Shown piece after piece: positions 30,877 through 42,795 of a DNA stretch of 64,000 nucleotides; position 1 is the stretch's first letter, and every line of letters starts with the position of its first letter. The DNA lies in the NCBI GenBank assembly GCA_015501055.1, contig JADNYV010000042.1, positions 204,288-268,287 of the forward strand, read 5' to 3'. Made by a program: the position numbers and the translations under genes. The stretch is from Mucidula mucida (Eukaryota; Basidiomycota; Agaricomycetes; Agaricales; Physalacriaceae). Below the pieces are notes generated by a model. It did no database searches, was not told the origin of the DNA, and saw only the letters and a program-made list of their open reading frames with translations.

Positions 30877-33669
30877 ATGAAGCGCGGAAGTGGCTCTACC
30901 AAGAAACAAACCACCCAGCGTGGTCGTGGAACTTATGCCTCGCATGCTTGTAACGTGTGCAGAGTAAAGTGCGTGTAGAGATCCTCATGATGTGAGCCCT
31001 CTAGATATCTTTCGCAGGCGAGTGAAATGTGATGAGGCGAAGCCGGTATGCACATCATGTCAATCATCCGGGCGAGAAGACGAAGTCAGCTGCCAACTAT
31101 CATTTTCGAGATTTCACGAATAACATCTGGTTAGTGTTCCTACACTGCCGAAACTGCGCGCCGGCCAAGGACTGAGGCACATTATGAAGCAATGAGGAAG
31201 CATGCAGATGCTCTCAAGTCCTATGTGGATCTTTTAGAGTCCTTATTGGAAAAATGTCGTTTGGAACACGGGGGTGTATCCGATGAACATACATCCTATC
31301 TTCACTTCAAACCTTCCGACGAGACCGGACTACTTGAAAGCGATGCAATACCTCATAATGAAAACAAGGAACCGTCCACCACCGATGGAGATGATATCGT
31401 GTTGGAGCTCTGTGTACCTGCACGCAATCTCAAGGTCAGCAATAATTTGCCTCCTTGTATGTTGACCAAACTGATGTCTCTCTACCAGCTACAAGATCGT
31501 GATTTATTTTTCTATGGCATAGCAGCACCATTTCGCTTCGAAGAAGTGCCCATATCTCCAGAGACGAGATCTTCGTCAAGGTTTCCAAAGATGATGAACA
31601 CACCCCGTCATGTCCTACAGCTGACAGATAGCGATGGAAGCAATTACGACCCAGATTTCGACTGGTCTCGCCATCTCCCTGATATTGTTCCTCTTGACAG
31701 AAAAGAACATGACAGGTAATCATCTAACCATTCAAAGAAACATTTTCCTAACAAAAGCAGGATTATCAACCTGCTTTTCAAGTTCTTCACTTCGTGGTGC
31801 CTGCGCATCGTTCCCGCGCTCTTCTTGCGCGATATGTATGTCGCTCTGAGTGTTCCTAGACACCAGACGCCTCCCAAGACATCTCACTACTCCCCAATGC
31901 TACACAATGCCCTCATGGCACTGGCCACGGCATTTTCAGACGACCCCAAAATACGAGACTTCAAGTCTCGTAAGTATTTCTCCGATGAAGCTAAGCGACT
32001 ATGGGAATCGGAATGCGCCAAGCCAAACATTGCTGTGGTGCACGCATTGTCATTATTAGGGAGTTACCACTCGACCAATGGTGAGCAGACCATTGGGTAT
32101 GTGTATTTTGGTATGAGCACCCGTCTGTCACAGGCTCGTGAGTGCAGTATGTGTTCAGTCTTTGTCTCATGTTTACAATCTTTCAGTCGGCCTCAGTTTC
32201 GATAGTTCAACCTGGGTGCAAGCTGGTTTGATTACACATGACGATATGGTGGATCGCAATTGGGCGTACTGGACACTATTCAGTCAGGTAGCCCTCTTGT
32301 ATAGTTCATTATCATTTCCTCACTGTATTTTGTAGGATGTCTGCTGGTCCCTCTATGTCGGGCGTGACTTTGGCGTCAGCTTACCATCAGAACGGAATGT
32401 ACCGGTTCCGCTTATAGACAAAGACTACGACGAATCGCCTTGGATATACCCACCCTCCAATACGGTCTCTCAACCAAATTGTCTATCTAGGACTTTCGCT
32501 GCAACATGTGGGCTAATGCAGATTGCTAGACGCGTAATGGAAATCATGTTTGTAGGAGTTACTCTTCCGCCGCCGTTCGTTGATGTTTCCACAGATCAAG
32601 CAGTCTCAGCACACATTCAACCGGAACGAGGATAGATTTAAGCGATGCTGTGATTAGCAGGATCGAGTGAGCAGGCTCCTCGACCTCTGCGTGCCTTCCG
32701 GACTCAAATCCTTCTTTCAGTCTGCAACTGCACGAATGGAAGAGTCAGTTACCACCGGAAGTCGAACTAACGATACACAATCGTCCGTCTGCCACTCCGC
32801 ACAAATTAATGGTCCATCTTGCCTTTTGGTCGGTGTTCATTCTCCTGCATCGACCATTCTTCCACCGAAGAAAACGCGATTCCGAGGCTGTTGATCATGT
32901 CAAGGCATGTCGGCGAGCCACCGAGTCTCTTTGTCATACTAATCATCAAGTCCCATATCTCTAGCTATGCAAACGTGCTTGTGATAATATAATGGAACTC
33001 ACCGCAACATGGCGAAGCCTCTATACTCTTCGCTATTGTCCGGTCACGATGATGCAGACTATATTTTCAGCTGGGACGGTATTTCTTCTCCTGGCGAACA
33101 AAGCCACGTCGGGATTACGGGTCGCAAAGAAGGATCTTGAGACTTGCTCGGCACAGGCCGAGCTCTGTATACAATACCTGAACGAGATCGGCAAATCCTG
33201 GTATTGCGCCACGAACATCGCCGAGATCCTAACCAAGTTGTCTCGAAAGCAACTTGAACCTTTGATCGAGAAACGTACATCAAAACGTTGTTCAAAAGGA
33301 AACCAGCGACGAACGGAAAACGAGGCAGGGGCACACATCACTAATTCTTCTGAGTCGACGCCACCAGGGTCTGTGTACATGCCGCCAGCAGCGGTGATGA
33401 ACTTGCCCCCACCGCAAACGTGGTCCACCCACACAAACCCGTCTCCCGATCTGACGAATCTGGGCTCATTTGGGTACCTTGGGATGCTAGATGGAAACTT
33501 AGATGAACCTTTCATGCCGGATGTAGATTTAGCGTTCGACTATAGCGTTGGCATGGACTTGGATTTCGACATGGCGCCAAATCTTGAGTCTACACCTGCT
33601 ACATTACACGAAGGCGATGTCCGGGGTGATGAATTCTGGTCGCTTTTTGGACACCCCGCTACGTCGTGA
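30877..33669 (+). CDS. Zn2Cys6 fungal-type transcription factor 2
   Basis: It starts MKRGSGSTKKQTTQRGRGTY at 30877. The zinc cluster is CNVCRVK joined over an intron to RVKCDEAKPVCTSC, which keeps all six cysteines. Next come ADALKSYVDLLESLLEKCR (coiled-coil-like) and the fungal-specific domain with HYSPMLHNALMALATAFSDD, VHALSLLGSYHSTNGEQTIGY, DVCWSLYVGRDFGV and FAATCGLMQIARRVM. The C-terminal exon is MELTATWRSLYTLRYCPVT with FSAGTVFLLL. It stops at 33669. Block order and intron positions match TF1 (19450-22071), so the two arose by duplication and lie in opposite orientation. Target genes are unknown; the pectinase and hexokinase between them are possible but unproven targets. Confidence 0.88.
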
Positions 33670-33962
33670 TCGGACTGTTGATGTGTACGAGAGCGATATA
33701 CTCTAGAGTAATCAACTGATACCTTTCTTTCCCAATCGCTTCAGGGGGGCGGCTGCACTACGTACGTCAAACGCTGCGCATATTCCAAATAGGGAACGTG
33801 ACTTATCTTTATGCACGAACGTTCGTCGCGATTCTTGATGATGAACATTTGTGCGGTAAAAACAGCGCCCTTCCTCCGAATCGTACCTAGCGTGTATTTC
33901 AATTCTGATAGCCGATGAGCTTTTTGAACGGCCGTTTCTTTCCAGCTTACCCTGTTGATACG
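33670..33962. other. Intergenic region
   Basis: 293 bp between TF2 and the membrane-protein gene on the same strand. No feature is seen. Confidence 0.35.
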
Positions 33963-35166
33963 ATGTCGAGCTCTGAAGATACAGGATTCAGTGCCGCGGA
34001 GGCTCAGGTTGTTGGGATGTTTATGGAAAACGTGTTGTACGGGTGCGTGCCATTCAACAACTTCGGTAGTCGTACTGGACTGATGATCTTCAAGTATGTT
34101 TCCGGTTATGAACGTAATCTCATTTCCTCGCTCATGCATAGTGCCAGGGATCTTTCTCATTTCGTTTCTACTCTGCATGAAGACGCTCGTCTGGCACGAT
34201 GGCTATTTCAAGAGGGCGCATCTCCTAAACTGGCCAATGATCCTCGCCACGATCACGCTCCTTGTGTTCGCGACTCTCAACGCCTCCCTCAGCGTTCGGC
34301 TGAATCTGGAAGGGTTTATCTACTACGGCGGGGATCCCTCAGACTGGTTTAACAATATGGGGAACCCTATTGCCATCATAAAAAGAGTGGACTACGTCGG
34401 ACAGACATTCATGGGGGATTGTATACTCGTATGTCCGCGATACCGATTGTGATGCGCCCTGGCTCATACAACTTGATTAGATCTACAGGTGCTGGGTTAT
34501 ACATGGGCGTAAGGTAGTGGTTATATTCTTTCCTACGTTGTTCTTGATCGCGGAGACAGGTCCGACTCTTTACGCCTGATACTGCCCCCTCACACTGACA
34601 ATGGGTTAGTTTGCGGTGTGATGACTGTCTATACTCAAGCGCATCTTGACCCCGCCGAGGACATTGATTCACAGTTGACGCCGTACCTGATGAGTATGCT
34701 GTCGTTGACCTTGTCGACCAACGTTCTCACTACGTGTAAGCTTTGATCTCGTTTTTTTGAATGTGTAGGCTAACACATTCATCCAGCGATGATCGTCTAC
34801 CGTCTTCACGAGATCCATTCTGCTGTTGCAGATGCAATCTTGGATCGCCATCCTGGCACTCTCGTGAGAGTGAAGGTGATGATGATTGAATCCGGACTGC
34901 TGTACACCATGACAACTCTCATCTTTTTCGGCATGTACGTCTCGTCAAGTAACGCATCTTCTCTGATGCAGGACACGGTGAGTTGTTCCCTCTATGGTTT
35001 GATGATGTGCTCAATCGGTGTCTCTAGATCGTGCAAATAATCGGGATAACGTTCAACTTGATTATCGTTTCGGCTCTCGTGATGCAGCTCCAAAGGCGCG
35101 AAGCTCTCTTAGTATCATTGTGGGACCGCGCGCCTCTTCACAGTCGGCAATATCAGTCATCCAGAT
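33963..35166 (+). CDS. Multi-pass integral membrane protein, basidiomycete-type hypothetical
   Basis: It starts MSSSEDTGFSAAEAQVVGMF. Later exons give hydrophobic helices with WPMILATITLLVFATLNASLS, then VDYVGQTFMGDCILVYRCW (joined over an intron), HGRKVVVIFFPTLFLIAETG, SMLSLTLSTNVLTT, SMIVYRLHEIHSA and GLLYTMTTLIFFGMYV, and a last helix GITFNLIIVSALVMQLQRRE. About seven membrane segments are likely. Mushroom genomes carry many proteins of this organisation (AEAQ..G.F.E...YG start, GDCILVYRCW centre) without an assigned function. The exact end is uncertain: one frame stops near 35166, while another intron choice extends to a SWEMSSYATSG tail ending at about 35255. Confidence 0.75.
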
Positions 35167-35255
35167 AGCGCTCACGCGACGTCCAACAAGTCGGTTGCGC
35201 GAAGCTGGGAGATGTCCAGCTACGCCACCAGTGGCACCATAGGAGAATTCAAATG

Positions 35256-36119
35256 AGTGCAAAAAAACTGCCATTATTATTATTATTATCCCAGATACCA
35301 ACTAGGGGGCCATAAGTCAAGGTCTGAAGATCTGATGTCCAATGCATAAGCGTATTACTTACTTGTATTCAAGACGAGGATGAAAAGCAGTATTCTCGTA
35401 GCGTGACCAGAGTGTCTCTACTTTATTTATAGGTAGTCGAAACATTGCACGATTATAGACCTCGCTCTCACCGCGCTTTCGTCAATGAAGCACACAGGGT
35501 GTTTGTTCGGTGGCCGCCTTTCTGCCGCCAATCATTTGATAGGCAATCACGACGGTGTGCTGAGAAGTGACCTCCATGCTATGTTATTCGGAAAGCAGCA
35601 GTACTATCCTGAGTCCTCTATCGTGGGACGTTATATCCTAGCAGTTTCATTCCCGTCGAATGGTTGATTGATGACTCACAGATGCCAATCCGTAGATTTC
35701 TAATTCTAATGGAGCAAACCCAAAATTTCTTACACTAACAAGTAGATTGCGAACCTTCTCAGCCCTCTCTGGGTCTCCGACCTCTTCTCGACATCCAATC
35801 ATCCGTGACGCTATGCTATCAAATGGATTCAAAACCATTTCCGTATGCATGCACCGCACTCCTTGTTATCGCTTCAATATTGTTCCTTTCCGTTATGACA
35901 AGTCGCGGCTTCTGTTAAATAAATTATATTGACTGAGGTTATCTACAAGGTTCTGAGTACTGACTACGGGGTGGTGGTATTGTACTCGGTAGGAAAGAAA
36001 TGGAGCGCAAGGAATGTGGTACAGGAACGCTTCTATACACGCGGAAGAAAGGAATGTGATGGTAAATAAAGAAGATACACTTATAAACGAGAGTCGATGG
36101 AGGATCAGCGTGCATATGT
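35256..36119. other. Intergenic region with (ATT)n run and A-gene 3' flank
   Basis: An ATT microsatellite lies at about 35273-35290. From about 35915 the TAAATTATATTGACTGAGG stretch begins the conserved 3' flank of the A gene at 36120. Small open frames at 35485-35932 lack support. Confidence 0.45.
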
Positions 36120-37480
36120 CTAGTCTTTGCCAGATCGGCTCGGGGCACTACGGCCAGGACGTGACTTGCGCGGTCGAGGTTCCGGCACAGGTTGAGAAGA
36201 GGTGGGATCTGCGTTGCTTGCGGTCGAGCCGGCGTGCCTCGACTTCCGCTTTTGGCCAGCGGCAGGATTGGGAGTAGAACTAGCCCCCGTAGACTGGCAG
36301 CTTTCCTGGACAGGCTCATCAATGTCGTCGCCCTGGGTGGTGACCTTGCGGGTGCGCAAAGAGTAGACGGTTTTCTCTTCGTCGCTTTCCGTTCCGGGTG
36401 TGAAAGCCGGCTGCTGAAGGAGCGGCAGGGGAGGATTATAGAATGTGGAAGGTAGTTTCAGCGATGACCAGAGTTGACTTATCTTCTTAACGAGGCCGAG
36501 AGCCATGTTCTGTTGTGGCGTGCATAGTACGGCGGAGGGTTCCTGGGTTGCCACCTTTTCCATGAGGTTCCAAAGTACAAAGGGCACACTCAGGTGGCTT
36601 TGAACGACCAAATTTCCATATGGAGCGGTGTATGTCACTGTTCGTCCCGTAGGTTCATGCTTATCGTCCAAAAGTTTACGCGTAATGGGCTTGTTGAAGT
36701 TCCCAAAAGGAAGAAAACTGTACGTGTGGCGACCGGCAGTGGCCTATCAGGAGGATTAGAGGCTAAGCTGATAGATCGTTGCAAAGACAAACCTCTTGTT
36801 GCCAGAATGCCAAGATGGCTGTAGCATCATACGCCTTTCTCATTGCTTGGTATAAGGTGTGCGCCCTGAACAAAAGCTCTCTCGATGGGCACAGCCCCCA
36901 GCTATCAACAGCAGCATCGAAAGGTTCGTGGAGGGCACGAATACCTGTTGCTTCACTTAGTCGCGAGCATCTGAAGGGAAAATCGAGGCACTTACCATAA
37001 AACAGGTTCGACGAAGAATCGACACAGAGTAAGCCTGGGATCATGCCCAGAATATACTCTAGGGTTCTAATCTACGCGTTGATCTGAGTTAGAGGAATGG
37101 CGTGAAGATGGCACAGAACATACAGTGAGTTCATCTGATGCTCGTTTGAGAACGTGCATTAGCTGCACCTTGGATTTCTCGTGGATGTCCTCGCCCTTGG
37201 TCGCCGCAACGTGAGTCAAGGCACATCGTGCTCCAATCAATGAAGCTGATTCTGCACGTTGACGCGCATCATCCGGCATAGCCTGCAACGGCTGTATGTT
37301 GCGTTGTGGGGTGGGCTGTGGCCCCAAGGCCCTTGTCGGACGGGCAGTCGACGAAGCTACTATGACTTCCTCTGGCTCAGTGTCGGTGTCATGTGCAGGG
37401 GAGTCGGCGCGCGACTGAGAGCCATTGTCCTTCCTGGAGAGCTTGCGTGACCGACGAGAATATGTGCGCAAGTTAGACAT
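36120..37480 (-). CDS. Family-A cassette protein, pair 3
   Basis: Exon 1 (37480-37124) is almost identical to pair 2 (MSNLRTYSRRSRKLSRKDNG). The central exons diverge: ADSWGLCP is followed by SRELLFRAHTLYQAMRKAYD, and the last exon reads TAPYGNLVVQSHLSVPFVL, then ATQEPSAVLCTPQQNMALGL. The C-terminal tail again converges (FYNPPLPLLQQPAF, YSLRTRKVTTQGDDIDEP, RPRKSRPGRSAPSRSGKD) with a short extra QESCQS segment. Splice sites are intact. The product is unknown and probably nuclear from its basic ends. It is divergent from the B gene at 37789. Unlike pairs 1, 2 and 4, no GMC sequence lies beside this pair. Confidence 0.78.
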
Positions 37481-37788
37481 GACGGTAGGGCAGAAAAGTA
37501 GGCAGAGATGGGGGGAACAACAGAGAGCGCAGTCATAGTGGCCAGTCTTTTGTAGAGATACCAAGCGTCGCGTGACCTATTCAGTGCCATTGTTCGGCGA
37601 ATAATGAGAGAAGCCTAAAGAGCAATAGTCGAGTGGCCTTAGATGGTGCGGTCAAAGTACGAACAATACGAATGTGACGTGTCACAGCAGAACTTGGACA
37701 AATTCATCACATGATCTTGCTTGATTCGCGATTGTGACATGACACAAGTCACATACCTTTGTTGCTCTCAACCTTCACCAGTCCAACT
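37481..37788. promoter_or_regulatory. Divergent promoter of A/B pair 3
   Basis: 308 bp, almost identical to the pair 1 and pair 2 promoters although the pair lies 23 kb away. TGTGACGTGTCACA lies at 37673-37686, and the second TGTGAC/GTCACA arrangement is at about 37733-37754. Confidence 0.65.
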
Positions 37789-38956
37789 ATGCCCCGATAC
37801 ACCCTCGAACACTTTTCCCTTTCAGAGGACTTCTCAGAGAAAGTCGAATCGCATCAGATGCTACTCGACGACAAGGAGTATTCAGTGAGTTTACCAGTAT
37901 CGCCACGGTCGCCTCTGACGCGCCTCGACAGCTTGATCTTTTCGAATACAACTGCGGTTACGCTCGTGGAGAATCCGAGGATGTTATATCTCTACGACAG
38001 AATACTGTCCATGGTATGTGCTGGCAACGATTCATGCGGTTTGGTCGTTCAACGTAATTTCTAGCTCGTCCTAGCCTTATAGATCAAATACGAGAAAGCT
38101 CCATTGCCATCTTCCCGCCTTGTTCCATACTCACGACCTTGGGAGGCATAACTCGTCCGAACCAAACCTGCGACTTCACCATTCGCCAACGTTACGACGA
38201 GGTTAGTCCTTCCTCTTCTCTATTGCTCCCAATTATTCATAACTCTTACTTTAGATACTCCCGTCAACCGACAACTATGAGTACATGATCATTCCTCTTA
38301 CATTCAAGGAGCCCATATTCGTGCGACATCCCGGCACCCACACAATCACTCGATTCGATGCACCATATACGGGACTTCCGAGCGTCACACTTGCTCTCAA
38401 TCCGCGCTTCTTGCTGGCACATAACATGGACCTTATATTCTTGGAGCAGGGATCCTTTCTTCCACCCGACCTAGTGGACGCCATGTTACTCGTAGAGTGG
38501 TCAGTTGTTCCGCCCATCCCCTTTTTCTATCATGGCTGTTTCCCGGAGGATTATCCTAATCGCCGGATGTGCTGGGGCCCCGATCGTCTCGAGGAGTACG
38601 AGCGACTCCATCTTCCTCCTTCCCTAACGACCGACTCTTCGTCGCCTCTTGGAAAGCGCTCGCGCTGCGAATCAGACGACACGGATCTGGACTCGGAATG
38701 GGATCCCGATTATAAAGGACCTTTCTGGTTTTCACCTAGGGTCACGCCTTGGGTACACGAGACCTCCGCAAAAACGCGCCCGAGTTGCGACGATGACAAC
38801 CTCGATGACCATGTCGCCGAGCCTGTGCGAAGCCTCAAGGACGCTTTGGCCCAACCAGCGGCTTGGGTCGACGTCTGGAACAGGCATCGCAATAAGCGGC
38901 AGCGCAGCGATTCTGGCTGTCAAGTTGTAGACGCGTCGGTTAGTGACGACGGCTGA
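37789..38956 (+). CDS. Family-B cassette protein, pair 3
   Basis: Four exons, the last 38255-38956, encode about 338 aa. The order is MPRYTLEHFSLSEDFSEKVE, DLFEYNCGYARGESED, RPNQTCDFTIRQRYDE, EYMIIPLTFKEPIFVRHPGT, RFDAPYTGLP, LNPRFLLAHNMDLIF, PPIPFFYHGCFPEDYPNRRM and a tail with SRCESDDTDLDSEWDPDYKG and RHRNKRQRSDSG. All splice junctions are intact. Its downstream tail is much diverged from the 9516 tail and has no GMC homology. Confidence 0.8.
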
Positions 38957-39428
38957 AGCGTCTCCTGCGGCTTTCTGCCGAAAACATGGAGCACATTCTC
39001 CTGCCCGCTATTGGAAGGTCGGGCCCCCAAAGAATGGGTGTATGAAACATGGAACACTCCGAGAGGGGGTTAATGTGTTTTCTACTTTGTATCGTAGAAA
39101 TTTAGCAGTATGTAGCCGAAGTACCTCAGCGGAATGTCAGTTCTGAGTATCATCGTATTTTAATCATGATGAACGCGTTTGGAATGCAATGTGGCGTATT
39201 CAGACCGGAAGCAGAGTTTGGTTACAGGCCCTCACATGTATTATCCCAGGCACTTCATAACAGATGACGTGAGGTTGTTTCAATCTCGAAGACTGAATAG
39301 CGAACTCTACTGCAAAGGCACGTCTTACAACAGATTCCAGAAGCCTGCTTCGACAAAGTCATTACATGATCTGATCCACGACGCAAGTCACATCCTTTTG
39401 TTACTCTCAACCTTCATCAGTCCAGCCA
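38957..39428. other. Diverged B tail and proximal promoter of a B fragment
   Basis: The first part (to about 39040) retains weak similarity to the B tail (GTTCTCC/ACATTCTCCTGC, GGTCGGGCCCCCAAAG). The end (from about 39360) is a B-proximal promoter with ACATGATCTGATCC and TTTTGTTACTCTCAACC. No independent gene is seen. Confidence 0.45.
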
Positions 39429-39694
39429 TGCCCCGATACACACTCGAGCACTTTTCTCTATCAGAGGACTTCTCTGAGGAAGTCGGATCACATCAGATGC
39501 TACTCGACGACGAGAAGTATTCTGTGAATATACCAGTTTCAACGCGGCACCACTGACGCGCGCCAACAGCCCAACAGTTTCGAATACAATTGCGGATTCG
39601 CTCGTGGAGAATCCGAGAATGTTATATCTCTACCGCAGAATACTGTCCATGATATGTGCTGGAAATGATTTATCCGGTTTGGTCGTTCAACGAT
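39429..39694 (+). pseudogene. Truncated family-B gene (exons 1-2 only)
   Basis: Exon 1 is intact (MPRYTLEHFSLSEDFSEEVG), with a GTGAAT donor. Exon 2 reads SFEYNCGFARGESEN, but its donor is ATATGT where all other copies have GTATGT. Homology to pair 3 B continues into intron 2 and stops at GGTCGTTCAACG (about 39683-39694). It joins directly to the inverted GMC 3' flank, so exons 3-4 were lost at a rearrangement breakpoint. Confidence 0.75.
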
Positions 39695-39969
39695 AGCACT
39701 ATTCACCGGGCTGATAGCGAAAGCAGGAGCGTTGTGTACTAAGTACTTAGCACTGTGTCGCTTATTTCGTCGCCCGACCCAAGCAGCCCTGCAATCAAAT
39801 CCCGGGAAATTTCACCAGAACTTGACGTCGAAGCTCCCTTGAATCCACGCGGCTGTGAACCGGTTGACCATTTAAATGCTAGGTCAAACTTAACATTTCC
39901 CCAACTTCTCATCAATCTCATTATGTCTGAGCAATAAGGGGGGTCGAAGAATGGTATAACAAAGAGCGT
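39695..39969 (-). other. Inverted GMC 3' flank at rearrangement junction
   Basis: ATTCACCGGGCTGATAGCGA and AGCGTTGTGTACTA match the GMC-A spacer at 44690-44725 and, in reverse complement, 11834-11875. Here the spacer meets a plus-strand B fragment instead of an A gene. No gene is seen. Confidence 0.6.
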
Positions 39970-41181
39970 TCAGTCCGACTTCGCAGCTGCAATGATCACG
40001 TCTGCGGCCTTCTCCGAAGCCTGCATACCACATCATGAGCGTCACTGAAGCAAAGAGACAAGCACCAAACGAACCATATAAAAAGGCGTCGTAACAAAAT
40101 ATCCTGGAACGATAGGCCACGAGCTGGCATCGATCACCCGCAAGTTTTGTACACCCCGCACTCGGAAATCGCCATCAAGAACAGCATATTCATCTACATG
40201 GACCAGGTTAGCATGTATCATGACCTGCCGATGAAGAATACATACCATCATCTGCCCCCATCGCGTTCGTGCAACAAATGTGATGTCCTACATGAACATG
40301 AGTACGTTTCGCTGCAAATTCACCGGCTTTGCGAACCAAATATATTATTGTAGATGTGTGCATCAATGGCTTCGTCACTTTGCGCATCATCGCCGGGGAA
40401 TATCTCCTCGACAACATGAAGCGCCACAGGCAGCGTCTTCATCACCTCCCGCGAATGTTTGATCGCATTCCGCAAGTCCTCCACGTCCCTCAGCCCGTTC
40501 TCGCCCTGGAAATGATTCTTCTGAATATCAAGCAGATCTTGCGGATGCGAGCCAGTCAGGCGGACTGTGCCTTTCGATGAGGGATGAGTCTTCAAATGCA
40601 CGGCCGTGACTGTATTGGGATTATCAACAAGGTCCTGCGAGAAGCCTGGGGCTCTGGCGTTATTTTTGCTAGCGCAGAAGAACAGGTATAGCTCTGACGA
40701 ATCCTTGGAAATATGCAGGCTCCCAGTATGTCAGCATATCAGGTTCTGTGTATTCGGGACGAGACTTTGACGTCACAGAGGTTATAGCGCCTCCAAATGA
40801 GTATAGGTTCTGATGGCCCTCTAGGTAATAGGCAAGACAGGGATCCTGTTCTGTGTCCGGAAGGAGAACACAACCATCGAATATCGAATAGTTCTGCTTC
40901 ATTCGCCATGTAACGCTGATCTTGTCATGATCTGCCATGTTTTCCGGCGCCAAAAACACGGGCTCCATAGAACATGACCATCTTGTCTCACCTTGCATAT
41001 TCATTCCAACACCTGGAAGATGTACGACTGATTCGATTCCAAACTGTTGTAGGTGTTCTCGATCTCCAATCCCCGACACTACGACGATTAGAACACCATA
41101 AACAGGAAAGAGGTAGCACTTTACCATGAGCTAGCGAAGACATTAGCATCATGGGACTTGAAATGGTGGAGAGCATACCAG
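39970..41181 (-). pseudogene. GMC oxidoreductase, 5'-truncated copy 2
   Basis: This has the same extent as the copy at 9963-11232, inverted. It begins at the CTG-intron junction after the tail, keeps the CTCATG 6-nt exon at 41125-41130, then GIGDREHLQQFG, YYLEGHQNLYSFGGA, AHPSSKGTVRL-type sequence (as THPSSKGTVRL), GHHICCTNAMGADD, YAVLDGDFRVRGVQNLRV and ASEKAADVIIAAAKSD. One base is missing at the start of the exon after the 6-nt exon (TGTCGGGG for CTGTCGGGC). The FAD-binding N-terminus is absent. Confidence 0.85.
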
Positions 41182-41191
41182 CTGAAACGTC

Positions 41192-41628
41192 CGCGAAGAG
41201 AAAATCAAGATTCTTGTACCGAATTGTGTAGTGTTGCGGAGTGTCGGTGCAGTCGGTGTAGCAGTAACAACACTCGACGAAGCCTTGGGCAATGGTTAAG
41301 GTCGCATTTTTACGATGAAATGCACGCCACGATATGTGGCTGTAGCGTAGGGCCCATACAAGCTCCAGATATACAAACCGGGCATGATTCGTAGATCGCA
41401 ATTATAATATTTAATTAGAGTTATCGGGGTACATCAACCATAAATCATTCAAGGCTGGCACATACTGCAAACGCGACGATACATAATAATAAGACAGTAA
41501 TATATAGAGCCCACTGCACTTGCAGTGATAAACTTCGTTGTATACACCCATTGCTTTGGGGGCCCGACCTGCCTATAACGTGCAGGAGAACGCGGCTCCA
41601 TGGCTTCAGAGAAGATGCACGAGACAGC
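41192..41628 (-). repeat. B-associated tail, inverted copy
   Basis: This is near-identical to 9516-9962 in reverse orientation, linking the pair 4 B gene to the truncated GMC copy. The GCGGACGTTTCAG end lies at about 41180-41195. Confidence 0.65.
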
Positions 41629-42795
41629 TCAATCTTCGTCACTACCCGACGCGTCTACAATTTGACAGCCAGAATCGCTGCGCTGCCGCTTACTGCGATG
41701 CCTGTTCCAGACGTCGACCCAAGCCGCTGGTTGGGCCAAAGCCTCCTTGAAGCTTCGCACAGGCTCGGCGACATAGTCCTCGAGCTCGTCGTCTTCCCAA
41801 CGCGCGCGCACGTTTTCGGAGTGGTGTGTACCCAGGGGTCGACTCTAGGTGAGTACGAGAATGGCCCTTTATAATTGGGATCCCATTCTGAATCCAAATC
41901 CGTGTCCTCTGATTCGGAGCGAGAGCGCTTGCCCAGAGGCGACGAAGAGTCGGTCGTGAGAGAAGGAGGAAGATGGAGTCGCTCGTACTCCTCTAGATGA
42001 TCGGGGCCCCACCTGATTCGGCGATTGGGATAATCCTCCGGGAAACAGCCATGATAGAAGAAAGGGATTGGCGGGACAATTGACCACGGTACGAGGAACA
42101 TGCCATCCACTAGGTCGGGTGGAAGAAAGGATCCCTGCTCCAAGTATACAAGATTCTGGTTGTGAACCAGTAGGAAGCGGGGATTAAGAGCCAGTGTGAC
42201 GCTCGGAAGTCCCGTATATGGTGTATCGAATCGTGTGATGATGCGGGTGTCGGGATGTCGTACGAATATGGGCTCCTTGAATGTAAGAGGAATGATAATG
42301 TACTCATAGTTGTCGGCAAACGGGAGTATCTGAAGTAACAGCTATAGATGATTGGGAGCAATGGAGAAGAGGAAGGACTCACCTCGTCGTAACGTTGGCG
42401 AATGGTGAAGTCGCACGTTTGATTCAGACTGGTTATATCTTCCAGGACCGTAAGTGTGGCACAAGGCGGAAAGAGGGCAATGGAGTTTTCTCGTATTCCG
42501 CGCATAAGGCTAGGACGAGCTAGAGCACGCATTTAGAAACCAGATTGTTTGACCTATTTCAAGCACATACCATGGACGGTATTTTGCGGGAGAGAAATCA
42601 CATCCTTGGATTCCCCACGAGCGTAACCACAGTTGTATTCGAAAAGATCGAGCTGTCGAGGCGCGTCAGAGGCGACCGTGGCGATACTGGTAAACTCACT
42701 GAATACTCCTTGTCGTCGAGTAGCATCTGATGCGATTCGACTTTCTCTGAGAAGTCCTCTGAAAGGGAAAAGTGTTCGAGGGTGTATCGGGGCAT
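41629..42795 (-). pseudogene. Family-B gene of pair 4, frameshifted near the C-terminus
   Basis: Exons 1-3 and most of exon 4 (from 42329) are intact: MPRYTLEHFSLSEDFSEKVE, FEYNCGYARGESKD, LNQTCDFTIRQRYDE, LEQGSFLPPDLVDG, PPIPFFYHGCFPEDYP. Near 41819-41822 one base of a CACC/TCC context present in the pair 1 and 2 copies is missing (ACCACTCCG against ACCACCTCCG). The frame then changes after WVHTT and stops at 41655. The normal tail (RARWEDDELEDYVAEPV to SGSDED, ending at 41629) is out of frame. About 60 conserved C-terminal residues, including the basic RSKRQRS, are replaced. The protein may still be made with a different tail. The divergent partner A gene is intact. Confidence 0.78.
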
